64,000 nucleotides of DNA, taken from contig NC_060232.1 in NCBI RefSeq assembly GCF_021155775.2, positions 5,215,257-5,279,256 on the forward strand, in the 5' to 3' direction. Position numbers and translations under genes: made by a program. Positions 38,086-52,100 of the stretch are shown one piece after another. Numbering within the stretch: the stretch's first letter is position 1; the number at the start of each line of letters is the position of its first letter. The notes beneath the pieces were generated by a model. It made no database searches and was not told the origin of the DNA. It was given only the letters and a program-made list of their open reading frames with translations. This DNA is from Neodiprion pinetum (lineage: Eukaryota > Arthropoda > Insecta > Hymenoptera > Diprionidae).

Positions 38086-39202
38086 GTCCCAAGCTCCGCG
38101 TTATAATATCAATTATTAGTCTATCGAAACCCTTTCTCGTCTTTTTCTTATCATGCATAATTACATAACGCGTAGACGGGATGATCTCGTGCTTGTAAGA
38201 CAGGAACTTATGACTGTACGTTAAAATGTTTATAAGCAGCGGATTTTCTCTCGCAGGGAGTAATAAATGTACGTGAGTGAAGAAGAAGAAGAAGAAGAAA
38301 AACTTTGCCAGGAATGGACTACAGAAATCGTTTCGAACGCCTATTTATAATTGCGTTTACGCCTTGAAGCCCACTTTCCTGCCGTTACTACTGCCGCCGC
38401 AGTTCACTGATAACAATCTTTCCTCCCCCTGCTGCCAGGCCAAGAAGTCAGGGTTTTATTGCGCGTGGCTTCTGCATAATTGGCTTTCGGAGGCATTAAA
38501 CTCGCCTGCATCTGATGGTCCTGGTGGTTTTTTTTTTTTTTTTTTTACTCTCCAAGTGTAATTTGTTATTGCAGCGTAAAAAATCTTTCGATGTGAATTT
38601 ACGTAGATTACGATTTGGTATACATTAGGGTGTTTCAGAAACAAAATAATAATTTACGATTTTCCACCGTGGCATCCGCTAAAAAGTTTGTTTTGATTAA
38701 AAGAAAAATTGTGCGAAAAGATGAGCGTTTCACGTTGTGTGGAAGATCGCGCTCGTTTGATTTTTTACTTTCTTTCCACATTTTTTTTTTTTTTAATTTT
38801 TCAAGAAACACGTTGTCGCACTTCAATTATTATTTCGTTCCTGACGTTTAAATTCAACCCAACGATCACGAACCGTAACACAAGGATCTATCGTTCGGGA
38901 ATCTTATTCTCATAAATTAAAAGTTCATATTGAATTATAAATATTTTATAGGATTGAATTAATGATGAAAATCGTCGGATACACTTTTCAAATATCAACC
39001 GGAGACTTGATATTACAAGTGTGGGTCTTCTATCTGGTGCTAAATTTCCGAATCAGGCCCAAAAATTCTTCCTCTAAAGTCTACATCGGCACCAATTTTA
39101 AACACTGTCACATATGGCGCGGTTATTTCGTGTCAGTTTACTCATTGTTCTTCTTTTCACCATGTGACGATACGTTATTTAATCATCTTTACGTGATTAC
39201 AG

Positions 39203-39336
39203 GTAACTTCGTTACTCCTCGAAGCAGAGCGACGAAAACTCGCCGTTCTTCAGCGCGAACTTCAAACCGCTCTGGCCGAAGGTGGCAGCGTCAAGGCGAA
39301 GGAAAAGCAGCGCCAGGAGCTTTTTCACGCCATAAC
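39203..39336 (+). CDS. Gene B, second coding exon: amphipathic coiled coil
   Basis: The exon lies between GATTACAG (ending 39202) and GTGAGT (from 39337) and has no stop in the frame required by the preceding exon. It encodes VTSLLLEAERRKLAVLQREL, then QTALAEGGSVKAKEKQRQE and LFHAI, with two bases (AC) left for the next exon. Leucines at residues 5, 13, 16, 20 and 24 of the exon fit heptad spacing. A GG-containing break follows, then a second charged helix. The pattern is a dimerisation coiled coil like those in scaffolds, motor adaptors and Rho/Ras regulators; I cannot choose among these. Phase agreement with both neighbours is the main support. Confidence 0.62.
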
Positions 39337-42306
39337 GTGAGTGTTGTTGCTGTTGTTTAATTGTGTCTTAATTTTTTTTTTCTTCCAACTAGTAAACAAA
39401 TTCAAAAATTCGGTGCGAGAGATTCGACGAATCATTGGATTCGCTGCTAAATTTTCCGACATCTCTGAGAATCCACGTCTATAGGCTAGATTAAAAATTA
39501 CCCATTAAGGATTATTTCGATATCGATGGAATTTTGGAAAAAGCATCATCGTCATTTTTGTTCGCACGTCGCTTATTCATTTATTTATCAAATTTCGATT
39601 CCATTCGGAAGAGACACCAGCCCGCCATCTCTCGACTAGACCTTCAACCTCGCTTTTCGTTATTTCAGTCGAGAAAAAGTTTGTTTAACCCCGCGGGCAG
39701 CTTTGGTGGTAATACAACCCGCATCGCATCGATCAATACGTCAATTTCCTGCCTATGCGCAGTTCGTGTTGCCAGGTTTAATTAATAAATTAATTATTAT
39801 AACCGTACAACGAACGTCATTGTCATTAACGCTGTTGAATATCGTTTCACCTTACCAAAATAATGTCGTTCAATAATAATCAATCAGGCACACGGTAGTT
39901 ACTTGTAAATTCATTTTCATTTTAGGTATGCACATACATACATAGACAGAAAATAAAATGAAAAAAAATCGGTTTTCAGAGTCAAGTTTTTATTTCTAAA
40001 TAGAAACAGGCCGTAGAAAGTGATCATAATTATTTTTGTATCTTGTATTATGCAATTTTCACAAATCTGTATGCTAAGATTTTTACGTGCGTAAAATATG
40101 CGAAATGGAGAAAAAAAGTTGGGGATGAAAAACTAATAATAGTAATAATAATGACAGTAATAATAACAATAATAAAACATGAGAAAAAAACCACTTTTCT
40201 CGCCCGAAACCCAATTAGTGGCTGACCTCCTATGCAAATTCGGCAAAGGTATATATAGGTATACATATACGTACATGTGGATGTGTATTATAACCTCGCG
40301 GCTATTCATTTTGATTTGAAGTTCTTATTTTTAGTTTTTCTTCCACTCGTAATTCTCTCTCTCATTTTTTTTTTTTTTTTTTTTTTTTTACACCTACATT
40401 TTTAAAGTATATCGCGCTCTCTCAGCTTTGGCGATAGGTGGCAGCAGCGAGTTGACTCCTTCAAACTTCACACCTGATGGATAAATAAGAAAACTTTTTT
40501 GTTAATTATTTCCAAATAGGTTTTTTTTTTTTTTTCTTCATCAATTTAATTCGATGTACATACATTTAAGTGGAAGTTTTATTTATTTTTTGTCGAAATG
40601 GAATGTAACGACGATTATACACGTACATTCAACAGTTTTGTTCGAGCGTTATTCAGTATTAAATATTACAGGCGGTTCGGTTTTATCGCACAGCTTAAGG
40701 TCGCGCATAGCAGAGTTTCTATTAACCTGTCAAACTCAGCCTCCGTTTGCTTTCGGTCCCATGCAATCCGCCTCCCTCCCTCTTCCCTTTTCCCGTTTGC
40801 GTTGTAACTTTATTAAAGTTGTGTCGGAAACCCGAAAAGGAGAGGAGTCCCCTATACGTACCTTCCTTCCTTCTCTTTCAAAGAAGATTGTCTCGGTTTG
40901 CAAAAAAGCAAACGTCGACTTGGCTCTTCTTCTACTTTCGTCTCGGATTAATCTTGACTCGTATACGTATCTATACGTGTACATACAAGACTAAGTAATC
41001 CGTCGACGTAAATCTAAATATCTCCGGGCAGCAGATCCTTATATCCGACTATTCCTTTGCCTTAATTAAATTCTACTCCTTTGCAGCACAAAACCTGGTG
41101 GGGATTACCGCCGCCATCGCTGCTACGCTCTTTTTCTTTCCCAAACGCGGTATTTTATACGCAGATCCAAAATGGGTGTATACATATGTAGATTGTACAC
41201 ATTTACACTTGCAAGCCAACGAGCTCCAGCCTCCTTCGTTGTAGGATTACCGCGATTTTGTGTGCCTGACAGGTTATCGGTATTTCGAAGAAGGGTCCGT
41301 GGAACCCAATCAATGTCACTCGTAACGTTCGACAAGGTTGTTCAAGTCTGCGGTGGCGGTGGGCATTATTTAAGGCGATATGCTACACGTTTTCTCTGCA
41401 CTTATCCCCTTCGCTACCCTCCACGTATCTACAGGTAAAATTCGCGATACAGACTTTGACAATTCTCTATCTGACTATCTATCCTCTAAAAATATATTTC
41501 ACGCAATGTCGATCTGTATTTTGAATTTCGGTATATTTTTCAATGATTAACGTAATTGATTAATTATTGCAAATTACTATCGCGGTAGAATTTTTCAAAC
41601 AACTCCATGAGGTAGGAATCATCGCCTTAGGCCCAACTACTTAACGTTTACAACGAAATGTTACGTCGCTTCGGATTGGCATCTTAGCGTTCATTACGAT
41701 AGATAAAGATGCAGAATCGGGCTAATGATATGGACAGAGTGAGAGAGAAAAAGAGTGTGGCTTAAAAGTTGGGAATTTAAAAACGAGTTGAGATTCCGCG
41801 ACGATTTGAGGAGGCTTAGAGCTTCAATGAATTTCTACGATGTCGTTTGCTTTTTCTATAATTGCCGGATTTTCACCATCATCATCGTCGTCATTATCAT
41901 ACCTCAAGGAAGTTTCTCGGAGCGAGCGAGGAACCCGCGACTTTGGTTGGTTTGCGAGCGAAACTTGATACGAATAGGAAAAACTTTTTCAACTCATAAA
42001 TCATGGGGCGTGGATCCGTAAATCTGTGCGTGGAGAAAAACATTTCCTTATACTTTTGTATAAGTGTATAGATATCCACGTGCCCGATTTCTCAGTCCGC
42101 CGAACGAATGGAAAATCAGCCAACCCGGGGATTCGATATTCACTTGGAAAATACGATTCAAATTTTTCTTTTTCGTTATCTTGTTTATTCGCGTAATTCC
42201 AAACCCCGCGGCTGCTCACTTTTCACCTTCGTCATTTTCTTTTTTTTTTGTCTCTCCATTTGTTGCATTATCTCGTTATCTTTTCTCTTTCTTTTTGCAT
42301 CCGCAG
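39337..42306 (+). other. Gene B intron between second and third coding exons
   Basis: A 3-kb intron with no supported exon. It contains a poly(T) run at 40365-40389, short AATAAT repeats near 40130-40175, and ordinary AT-rich sequence. The acceptor at the right end has a long pyrimidine tract (42235-42306) before CCGCAG. Confidence 0.45.
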
Positions 42307-42397
42307 GAAGATACAAGGACAACACGAGCAGCTCGACAAGGAGTATCGAATTCACGCCGCCGGAGTTATTCTGTGCAACAGACGAGGAGTTGGCAAG
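42307..42397 (+). CDS. Gene B, third coding exon: continuation of the coiled coil
   Basis: The exon follows a long pyrimidine tract and CCGCAG, and ends before GTAAGG at 42398. The leftover AC of the preceding exon plus its first G makes a Thr codon. The frame then reads KIQGQHEQLDKEYRIHAAG and VILCNRRGVGK, ending in phase 0. The HEQLDKEY segment continues the charged helix of the previous exon smoothly. All three frames are open across these 91 bases, so the frame choice rests on the phase of the preceding exon and on helix continuity. The protein is incomplete after 105 residues; downstream exons were not found by eye. Confidence 0.52.
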
Positions 42398-45300
42398 GTA
42401 AGGAAAATCATTCGCATCGCACGTTTAACTCGTATTTTTCTCGTACAACGTATGTATTATGCTTTTAGCATTCGCCGGTTTTTCTTGTTACACGTACTCA
42501 CGTGCTAATCGTATTTTCGTTTAACTTGCATCCCGCGTACCTACGGACTGTGTAGCTACTTCGTGCGATTACGATCCCCAGGAACGGGCGTTTTACGACG
42601 CTAGATTTACCCCGCGGCTTGAAATATACTACATATTCATTCACCGCGGAGACAATATTCTGGAATTTCTAGAAGAATGTAACCCACTTATTTAGCTCTG
42701 TTTTCGCAAGATTGCTATCGCTTCGTTGGGTTTTTATATACTCGCTGGGGGACGAAACGATGATAATACAGCGAAGAGGAAGGACAAAAAAAGAAGAAAA
42801 CAGGAATTACAAAAGTTAAAAGATATTAGATTCTTTTACTTTAATTTACTTACCATTCCCGTGAATATAGGGGAAAATCATTTTTCTGTTGAGAACATTC
42901 GTCGAAATGCAGATTTTTCTGATCGACTTTATCTGCAGCATTTTCACGGGTACACAAACAAAATGAAAATAATTTAAAACCAATCTTATGTCAAGGGACA
43001 TTATTTAAATACAATTATGACGTTGGTTAACTCGAGAAGTTGCCGTTTTAATCATAATTGAATACACGATCGGCAGGCTGAGTTCAGAAGTTCACCAACA
43101 CGAATCGCAAAGTAATCAAGCCTCGCTGTACCTGTAAGATTTCTATCCAGGAAAACAGCTTTCCGGTAATATCAGTTCCAACTATCCGACTCTGGATTAG
43201 ACGAGACGAGACGAATCCTCTCTCAGGAGAGATTCACGCGGTGTTTATGTTTTTCAATTTGCCTCGAAATTTTCCCCACCTGTTGTAGGAACTGTGCCGA
43301 AAGTTGTGTAACAAAATTTATCATACATTATGGAAATCGCGTGGCTCCATCGATTTACAGTCGCAGGTGTAACCAGAAATGAAAACCCAATGACGAAGAA
43401 GAAAAAAAAAGAAATGTGTGAGATCGATATTCGAAATCGCGGAAAATTACCACAACTTTAAAAAATTATTGCAACGTACGGCTGGTATTCGAGATCTCTG
43501 TTAATTAGCTGTCGTTCTTATTGTTCCCGTTCCTGTTCTTGTTCGCGGTTCCGTTTCGTCGCTGCGATCATCGTTAGCCGAAAGTGAATAGGTTGGCGAC
43601 GAGGAGAAGCCACGGCTGAACGCTATCGGCATATCGCGAGTATCTACCGAACGTCCGTTACTTCGGATGGAACCAATTATGCAAAGTTGGTATCTCCCCC
43701 GTTTTCGCTCGAAAGAACTCTGCGCCAGCGGACTTGAGGCCAGTCGGAGATGGACGGAGGGGGGGATGCTACAGGGATGGTTTTCTTCCGGAAATATGCA
43801 AAGCGAGGCGACTCCAAGGCGAGACTATCTTCGTCGGCGGTCCTCCGCCACTCTTCTTTATATCTCCTCCTCTTTGTTTCTATAGTTTTTTTTCCTTTCC
43901 GGCCTTAGTCGAGGTGGATAGATACCTGCAACGGTGACACGCGTTACGTTGGGCTCACGTACTTAAGTATACTGCGCTTTCTACATAGTCGGGAGAATAC
44001 AGAGCGGTTCTAATTTCGTGGAACGCGTTGGTTCAGTTTTCTTTCCCTCGACTTGGCCGACTGGCTTCTAGGCTCTATGGAGCACGTATTCTATGCAGTC
44101 ACCGGCACTTTATCCTCGGGGTGCTGGACGTCCGAGCCTCCCGCAAACGCATCCTTGTTATATCCCAGCGCATACATACCGGAAGGGTTCAAAACTGGAT
44201 TAAACTTTTCATTATACCGGGTCAATTTTACTCCTACAATCTTACGACTCCGCTTATTAAGCTCGAAACGTTGTTGGTTCAATTTCGTTACGCCTGGAAA
44301 TTAACGCTACAAGGCACGTCTGTTGTTTCCTCTGGAATTATTAATGTTGTAATCGATTGATTTCAGAGTGAGTTTAGGTGAATTTGGTAATCGATTGTTT
44401 ATTCTGTTACCAAATGTTGAATATTATATCACGAAGTTTTCATTTTATCGATAAATATTTACAGTCTTGTACGAGATCTTCGCAATCCGTGTAGTAAATA
44501 TCCTTGGGGCCCACGATACATCAAACCTTTCTCATCGACTTATCATCGCGAGTCCTTCCCGGTGAAAGGCCTTGCCCTTATCTTTCAAAGGAAATCGTTG
44601 AGCACTACTCAGGTGGGCTATAAGTTGCGATTTATGAATCTCCTTCCGCGTTTTCTGTACATCGATGTACCCTTGGTGTGCGTGTGTGTGTCTGTCTGTG
44701 TTTGCCAATCCAGCATCCGGTTAAATATTGCCTCTTCTCGGAATCTTTCGTTGCGTTTTCATCTCTTTCACGATATCTGCGACACTTAATTTTCAACGTT
44801 TCAACGCGAGACTGAGGTAGGTACGGAAAATGCAACTTTGATCGCTTTCCAATAAAAAATTCCAATGAAAACGTCCGGAAAATCTATTTACTTAGAGATT
44901 TAGCGATTTAGTTCTCGCGCAACCCTTCCTCTCATACGCATGCATTATACATACAGTACGAATAGTAATACTCCTCGGTACTTGAAACGGAACGGATTCT
45001 TCGAGGTCGATTAATCATCTCGCGATACGTTGGAAAAATCCTCGAAAATAGATGCGGTCGTCTCTGCACTGTAGCTTTTCCCTTAGAAACGTGTGAGTGT
45101 TGTACACGTGTATAACACGACCTATACCTACAGCTGTACACTCGCCACGAGGAGGCGAAAACCCGCGAGCATGACACGCTGATTGTATTGTACTCCGATG
45201 ACAAATGATATTGTTAATGCTCGCACAAGGCTGTCGCTTCTTATTTCTCACATTTCTCGTCTCGCTTGTGTTCTCGGATAAAGATTTCTGGAGCCTCGGT

Positions 45301-45620
45301 GTCTGAGCATAATGCGATCCCTTGAGGATGTATAATTTGAGTCAAGTAAAGCAAAAGAAAGAAAACAGCAAATTCCACGAAAAAAATAACAATCGTTATC
45401 CAAAGCCGATTATCGTCAGGTTTTTTTCCTCCTTCCGCGAATTAACGAAAACGCTACGTTAAATCGATCCGTTCTACCTCGGTGCAGAAAACTGCAGTCG
45501 GGAAAACAGAGCTTTTACTCGTATTCGGTATTGACTTGGTCCCGGCTCTACGAATGTGCGGGAGTCAAGCAGCTCGAAAGCTCGCCGACAGATGTAGCCG
45601 CAAACACATACCGAACGGAC

Positions 45621-45680
45621 GAATGGATGGATGGATGGACGGATGGACGGATGGATGGATGAATGGATGGATGGATGATG
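45621..45680. repeat. (ATGG)n tetranucleotide repeat with ACGG variants
   Basis: About fifteen GATG/GACG units in tandem. It generates Met-Asp-Gly-Trp and Ser-Ile-His-Pro periodic frames that are not genes. Confidence 0.95.
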
Positions 45681-46045
45681 GTTACAGGGTAGACGGGAAC
45701 CCGCTGGTCCTACGCTTTTGCACCCCATTCGATGCAGAGCCCTTACCACGGGGTCCACCTCCCTCCCATCCTGCAGAGCTTATTGTTTGGTACAGTAGCG
45801 CGCTTAGGCGGCAGCAGCGGCAGTAGGCACCTAATGGTACTTGCTAGGACCACTGGTGATTTGTGCGACGAGGGGGCGCGGGCGCCGGCAGCCATGCAGA
45901 GAGGGTGGAAAAGTTTACGAGGAAGCGAGACGGACGCTCGTCTTGGTCCGGCGAAACTCCTCGGCGAGAAAGAGACGACGTTTGCCTGTCGGACGGCGGG
46001 GGCAGGGGGGAGAGACAAGGGGAGAAAGAGAGAGAGAGGGGGATA

Positions 46046-46100
46046 GGGGTATAAATACCCAGAGGGGTGGGTATCGCGGGAAGCAGCGTGCAGTCGGTAT
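46046..46100 (+). promoter_or_regulatory. Candidate TATA promoter inside a purine-rich, GC-rich island
   Basis: GGGTATAAATACCC (46047-46060) contains a strong TATA box and is itself a palindrome. Upstream lies a tract of about 45 bases of mostly GA and GGGG (46000-46048) that could bind GAGA-type factors. An initiator-like GCAGTCGG occurs at 46090-46097, about 42 bases after the TATA start, longer than the usual 30. GC-richer sequence continues for more than 1 kb downstream, as a leader exon might. The promoter could serve a shorter gene B form or a separate gene. No coding exon was tied to it. Confidence 0.33.
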
Positions 46101-49100
46101 ACGGGGTACATTGTCCCCGCAGTTTTTATACCAGGTAGCCATGTTTTGTTTTCAACTTTATTAGAAGATGACTCCAACTACCAACTTGGAGCTCTATAGC
46201 CTGGTACACCTAATAGTTTTACTCGGCTGACTAAGGAGACGCTTTAATACCGGACGAGATGACACAGTTTTAACTCCTTCTTTACAATGGGTATGTACAT
46301 GCACACGACTCTCCGTACTCGCACGAATTGTGCTTGATTTACGGATAAATGGGCGCAGCTGGCGCAGCAAGCGAGGAGGATACCAGTTTGCCTTGTTTTT
46401 CTCGTCAGCACAAATCGCGCGTCTGCAGTTTCTTAGGAGCGCGCTTTTCTACATCGTCGTACCTACGCGAAAACAACAACCGTCGTACACGCGAGTTCTT
46501 CGAAACTGTACCGGTATCTTGGACCGAGGATTCTTTATAGACTTGCGGTCTCTTTATAACCCGTGGCTTCCCTCCCTCGCACAACGCCTATTATCAGAAG
46601 AGGGTGTATCTCAAAAGTCCTGGTACGACACCCTCGTTACAGGAAAAAAAAATACTCCGCAATACTCGCTGTGTTCAGAGACGTCTCATCGCGTCTATCC
46701 TTGCAGACCGCGTATCTCCAATTGCGATATTTTTGACTTTTGAATACTCGGCAATCACCACTCCGTCAATTAAAATAACCACTTCGATCAATCAGCAGTC
46801 CTTGTGAAAATTTGTATAATCCTGAACAGTACGGTGACGATTCGTATCCGATGAATCGCTACCCTCAATCCTCGATTGCGTGTACACTGTACACCTACAG
46901 TAAGGCAATGCGAATGTGCAGTGGTGTAACCACGAAGGGTGCAAGGAGTCGTAAGATGGTGCGTAAAAAGAATGAGAAAACAAGAGAGATTTGGGTAGGC
47001 TCCTAAGTGGAGATTGTGCAGAGTAGGTAGGGTACTCGTTTCGCGAGAGGAGAGTCAGGATGGCTCGGTGGGTCTCCCTCGCTCTCGGGCGCTCACCAAT
47101 CGGGCATTCGATCGAGGGCAGGGTTCGCGGGGTGGCCGTTAGTCGGTGAGCGGCGCCAGCGTTCCCTCCACCCTGTAAACACACACGAACACAAAGACAC
47201 CCCCGCCCATGGGGGTCGCGCGCGCGCGCGCTCGCCGACTGTACCAAAACCCGGCACAGTCTTGGCCCGCCGCAAGGCTATAGCCACTTCCTCCCGATCG
47301 CGCTATAGTCACGCCGAGGGTCACATAGTGTGGCTAGGTGGTGTCGGTGGTGGAGGTCGCCAAGTCGTGCGTTCACCCGCGCCGTGTGCCCTGGGTGTGT
47401 TACATCCCCCAGCCCGGGAGAGAGTGCGAGAGGAGAACGTTGAATAAGAGAGAGAGAGAGGGAGAGAGAGAGCCAAGGAAGGCGGGCCTGCGATGAGGAT
47501 TAACAAGCCGAAAGATAGACGGCATTGACTGATCCAGACCGGATCGTACCTTCCGTAGGATATCATTTTTTACGGAGCACATCTCGCCGGCCTCCGCCCT
47601 CGTCCATCCTGATACGAAAAACATCTCTCCCGCACCCCCGTGTATTACCTACCCTGTAACACACCCGCGCCTTTTACTTTTATACACATCCCGTGTCAGA
47701 TGTAACCCGAGGTGTCGTCGATTACGTACCGAGTCAGTCACACCTCTCGATCAACCAGAGATACTGTTCTTGGGGATGAACACCGACGGTTATGCATCCT
47801 GAGGGACCTTCGTGATCACGTGGTTTAAGTGGTTGTGTGCTTTCGGTGGTGGTGCTACTTTGGTGCTGGTGACAGTGCCTTACCGATGTAACAGGCGTAT
47901 ATATATATATATACATATATATGTATACACACCTATCCAACGTTCAGTGAACATCGGCCACATACGAACACGTCGTAACGCTGGATTCGAATCCGTGATG
48001 GTCTATTCGTACGCAACGTGAAATACGCGATCATGCGTTGCAATCGTACCATCAGGGAATGTGATTGACGCACGCTTATTTTATTTCATTTTTTCCAATT
48101 TTAGATAGTCGAATTTACCCTGTAACTTTGTGCGAGTGCCTGTGTTTTTTAAGGGACGCTTCTCGTGGGTCGTATTTCTCTCTTTGTGTGCGCGCGCCTA
48201 TGTGTACGTGCTGTGTATCCTTTGTGCGTGTTTAGCAACCGATACCTCTGTGTATTTTTTTCTGTTTTTTTTTTTAAATCTTCTTTTTACTTGTACCTTC
48301 ATCGAAGGATACTTGTCCTGCTACCCGAAATCTCCGTAACCGACCGCGCGACGTCTGTATAATAAATATATATATATATATAATATCGTCGAAGTGGAAA
48401 GAAAAGAAGAAAACAAATATATAGACAAAATAGGGGGTGAAAAATTTATATAATTTCAATCGACCTTTGTCGTTCAGTCTTTTTTTCCAGGATATTAATC
48501 AACGAAATAATCTAGATTTTCTGTCATATAACGTATTCATCACTCTAACCTGTAATAATCGGGTTCAACGGGCTTGATGAAATACACGATTTTAGGGACC
48601 GCGGGGCAAGAGAGAGACTGATTCTAGGTAAAATTTGTGATAATTTGAGGTAACTCAATTCTCAACGGAGTAATACTATTCAGTGTCGGCTCAACCTCGG
48701 GACTAAAACCTGAGTAATAGATATCATACGGGATTTAAACAGGGTTAATCATCACTGACCGAGGAAATAGTGAGGATTTAATTTGTCGAACTGTCGTTAT
48801 TCTTTGATTTTGCGAACTCCCTCCAAGTTTATTTTACAATAATTTTGCATCTCGTTTCCCTCTACGTTGTCGCTCCATCTTCTGCTCGTCGGAATCTGGA
48901 AAGATATTTATGCAACAGGGTATACGTGAAATAAGACGTAGAGCCAAAGTACGTATACGTCTATCTGCTGTGACTACTAGGTGATTAATGGTGTGAGCGA
49001 AATTAAGTGGATATTAACGTAAAAAGTTGTATGGCAGAAATAAGAAGAAAAAAGAAACTAGTTCGAAGGATCATTAATAACTGTTAACCAAATAAAATGA

Positions 49101-52100
49101 TACATCAATTAGAGGGATAAAGTAATTTTACGGTACTTCGTTCATCCGATATCGAGCGGTTTATTCTTTGCCAACTGAAACGTGAAAAATTATGAAAAAA
49201 TATGGAAAAGGAATATCACCGATCAAACCACTCGGTTTTTTCTTATTTGTCAGTAACCGTGCTCGACTGAAAACCCAGACGCGCTTGTAGTTTAAGTACA
49301 CAAAACTGTACAAAGTGTGTACCGTGAAAATTTCGCCCTTAGCTCCGTCATGACAAATTAAATCATTTTACCAAAGCCTCCGACCCGTAACGTCATCTTA
49401 AAAGGTGCTCTTTGAAGTCCTGACGAGTTAGAAAGCGGAGCACGGTGAATTAATAGAATATAAGATCGATACGTAGGTACCTACCTACCTACCTACCACC
49501 TACCCTAACCATACATGCGTAACCGCTTCGTTCCTGCTTATACAATGCTGCAGTATTTTTAATTCCGTGTACCAAGACTAATTAACAGAAGACCGCTAGG
49601 AGCAGCCTCACTTCTATAAGCGAGTGGTGAATTATTCACTCCAAAGGCGTCGAGTCGATAAAATTTGAGGAGATGTTACGCCGAGATTGGCAGAAAGAAA
49701 ACAGAGCCAAAACAGCCGAGTATAGTAAAGAGCCAGTGGCGATTCAGTCGTTTCGTTCCAGAATCCAAAGACCAAACATTCGCCATTTGTCTAGCCGACT
49801 AGGAACTGATATGTGCGGTAAAGTGTGCAGTTGCTTCCTCTAATGTATCCGTCACACGTGCTCCTACAGCAGGGAGTTGGCTAGGTTCGAAACTTGAACC
49901 CTCGTTCCGCTTCGCCGCAGGTAGGGGAACCGGTGAAGGCAAAACACTGGAGTATTTTTGTTGTTCTTGTCTCTTTTTTTTTTATTCTCGTTATCCAAGA
50001 TTGATCGATTGTCCATAGGTAATATGTTCGAAACACCCGTTCTTCAGAGACAGAAACCTGCCGAAAGAAGAAAGGCGCCTTTCTTCAGACCCTCGTTTTC
50101 TATTTTCACCTTCGAAATTGTAAGAGACGGACGAAAACTACCGCACCAAATTCATAGAAAGAATACCTTTTATTTGCTCCCCTAAGGATTCGTTCGTTCA
50201 TGACAGTGTATAAATTGATCGGCTTCGATCACTTTCCAGGAATCTCATTCGTAAAGCTCTTAATTCGAAATATGATTCTGTAGGGTTGTTGAAACGGGGA
50301 CGGAATGATACACCGAGGTCGTGGCAAGGTTACGCATGGCCTCGACCTTGATTCAACCATGAAGAATAACTGGGCGGTATCGACGACTTTACACGGTCAC
50401 GAACGACACGATTTATCATGACTAATTGCTAATTTGATCTTGGAATCGATTGGCTGAGGACAGTTTTCATCATTTTCCACACCGTGCACAATCGAGGGTA
50501 GCACAATCGCCTGAGAAAGATACGGTGAGCTGAGAGGTGGGTGAAAAACGTGGAGATTGGGAACGATCGGTTATCGGCGAGTCCCTAGATCAAGATGGGG
50601 CGACTCGCTCGGTCGGGGTAGGTTAGTCAGACGCGGGGAGGCCTCCTCCCACACTTCGAGGAAAGCTCGCTCGCCTTTCCCGCGTCTCCTTGGATACTCG
50701 ACGGTTTCGCCGGGCGTTCGTCGACGTCGGAGGTTCCGCTGTTTCTGTTTACGTAGGCTTTGAACGCGTCGCAGAACTCGAGAAATCGGGAAATCGGGGA
50801 ATCGCGATGTCGCATCGATTCAACGAACCAGCCTCGCTCAACGTTGCGATGAGCAATATTTATTCCAACGCACTCGCGTCTGTCGATACGATCCGACTGA
50901 CTGCGCCACTTACTCGTCTTTTCGCTCCACCGTCGGCGATCCCCAGTCGAGTATCCCGCAGATTGCGTAACAAGCTCAAGGACCGTTTGAGCACGCGGCG
51001 AAAAATCATCCCCTTGAAAATATCACATGCTATACGTATAACGCTCAATTGCCATTGTTATACGAGACATTCGAAATACGAGGGTTTGTCTTCGCCCGTT
51101 CGTATTTTTTCTCGCTTGTTTCTTCTATCTCTTATTTCGTCAAACAGACATTACACCCTCGGTTCTTCTGTCTTTCGTCCTCGATTATATTCTTCATCTT
51201 GCTTCGGTCGGTCTATATGCAATGTACATTCATACATCAGAGAGGAAAATGGGAGTCGTGTTTCCTACAACTGTGAGAATGAGAAACGAACCGATTGCAT
51301 TCTTGTTATCCATTCGGATAGCGTTGCTTTCACTGGCTGCACGACCGGTTACCCATATTCACTGGCGTATCTCTCGTTCCTGTCATGTAAAAGGAGGAGG
51401 AAGAGAGGAAGAGCTGCAGACAGGGTGGTCTTGGCATTGTTTAGGTGTCCGGTTTGTTGAAATATTCTGCCAAAAAGTTACGGGAGGGATGTGAGAGAGA
51501 CGGAAGAATGTGAGGTGTGCTTGGGCGCGATAACCGGCTGACGAGATAAGGATTCTCCTGGGTGGTTGTGCCCACAACCGTTTCCAACGAGGCCAATAAT
51601 CGCGTGTTAAGTCTCCGAGAATCAATTGATATTTAATCGTACCAGATTAATAATTCCTCGTGACAACTCTCCGTGTTACATCGATTACCTATAATCGACT
51701 GGCGTATATGCGAATCCCGTACCCTGTGGCTGCGCGGATACGATAGGTTGGCTCTACCTGTCGAACCTTCGCCAATTCGAACGATGCGATCTGGGCCGGG
51801 GGGGATGAGTGGTAATATCGAACGACCGCCGCAACTACTCCACGACTATTCATTTCCAAGCGGTCCTAGTTTTCCCGCTATGGTTATTCTCAGTTTTAAG
51901 GGTGGAGTTGCGGAAGCAGGAAAAATTGTGTTGACAAAATCTCATTGTCAAGCAATGTTATTTCCTCCAATGATAGTGGACGCGAAATTGTTAAAAATTT
52001 CTGTATGGAACTTCCTACGGTGTATTGAAAATTTTATTCGGATACGGAATAGTTAATTTACCATAGGTTCAGACTTTATTCAATTTACAAATATGATATT

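Larger units (their letters stand above)
31620..39202 (+). other. Gene B intron between first and second coding exons
   Basis: A 7.6-kb intron from GTTAGT to GATTACAG. Besides the three mobile elements listed separately it contains AT-rich sequence with no supported exon. A weak fold-back (TGTCATTCAATTGATTTTC near 34340, against GAATTAATTAAATGACAC near 34470) may be another remnant. The 99-codon frame at 36455-36754 begins with a hydrophobic, signal-like stretch but lacks other support. Homopolymers occur at about 36221-36235 (A) and 38528-38546 (T). Confidence 0.45.

Noticed and set aside
45482..45826. 114-codon plus-strand frame after a GGTGCAG acceptor-like site
   Set aside because: More than a sixth of it is the ATGG repeat, and no matching donor or domain was found.
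46812..47247. Overlapping frames of up to 151 codons on both strands in the GC-rich island
   Set aside because: They are shadows of base composition and simple repeats; no frame has a consistent coding character.
47976..47996. GGATTCGAATCC, similar to a tRNA B box
   Set aside because: No A box, acceptor stem or anticodon arm can be folded around it.
50690..51460. 256-codon plus-strand frame, the longest in the window
   Set aside because: The composition is erratic, with no domain, no heptads and no conserved-looking motif. It lies in GC-richer DNA where long chance frames are more frequent, and there is no convincing splice or promoter context.
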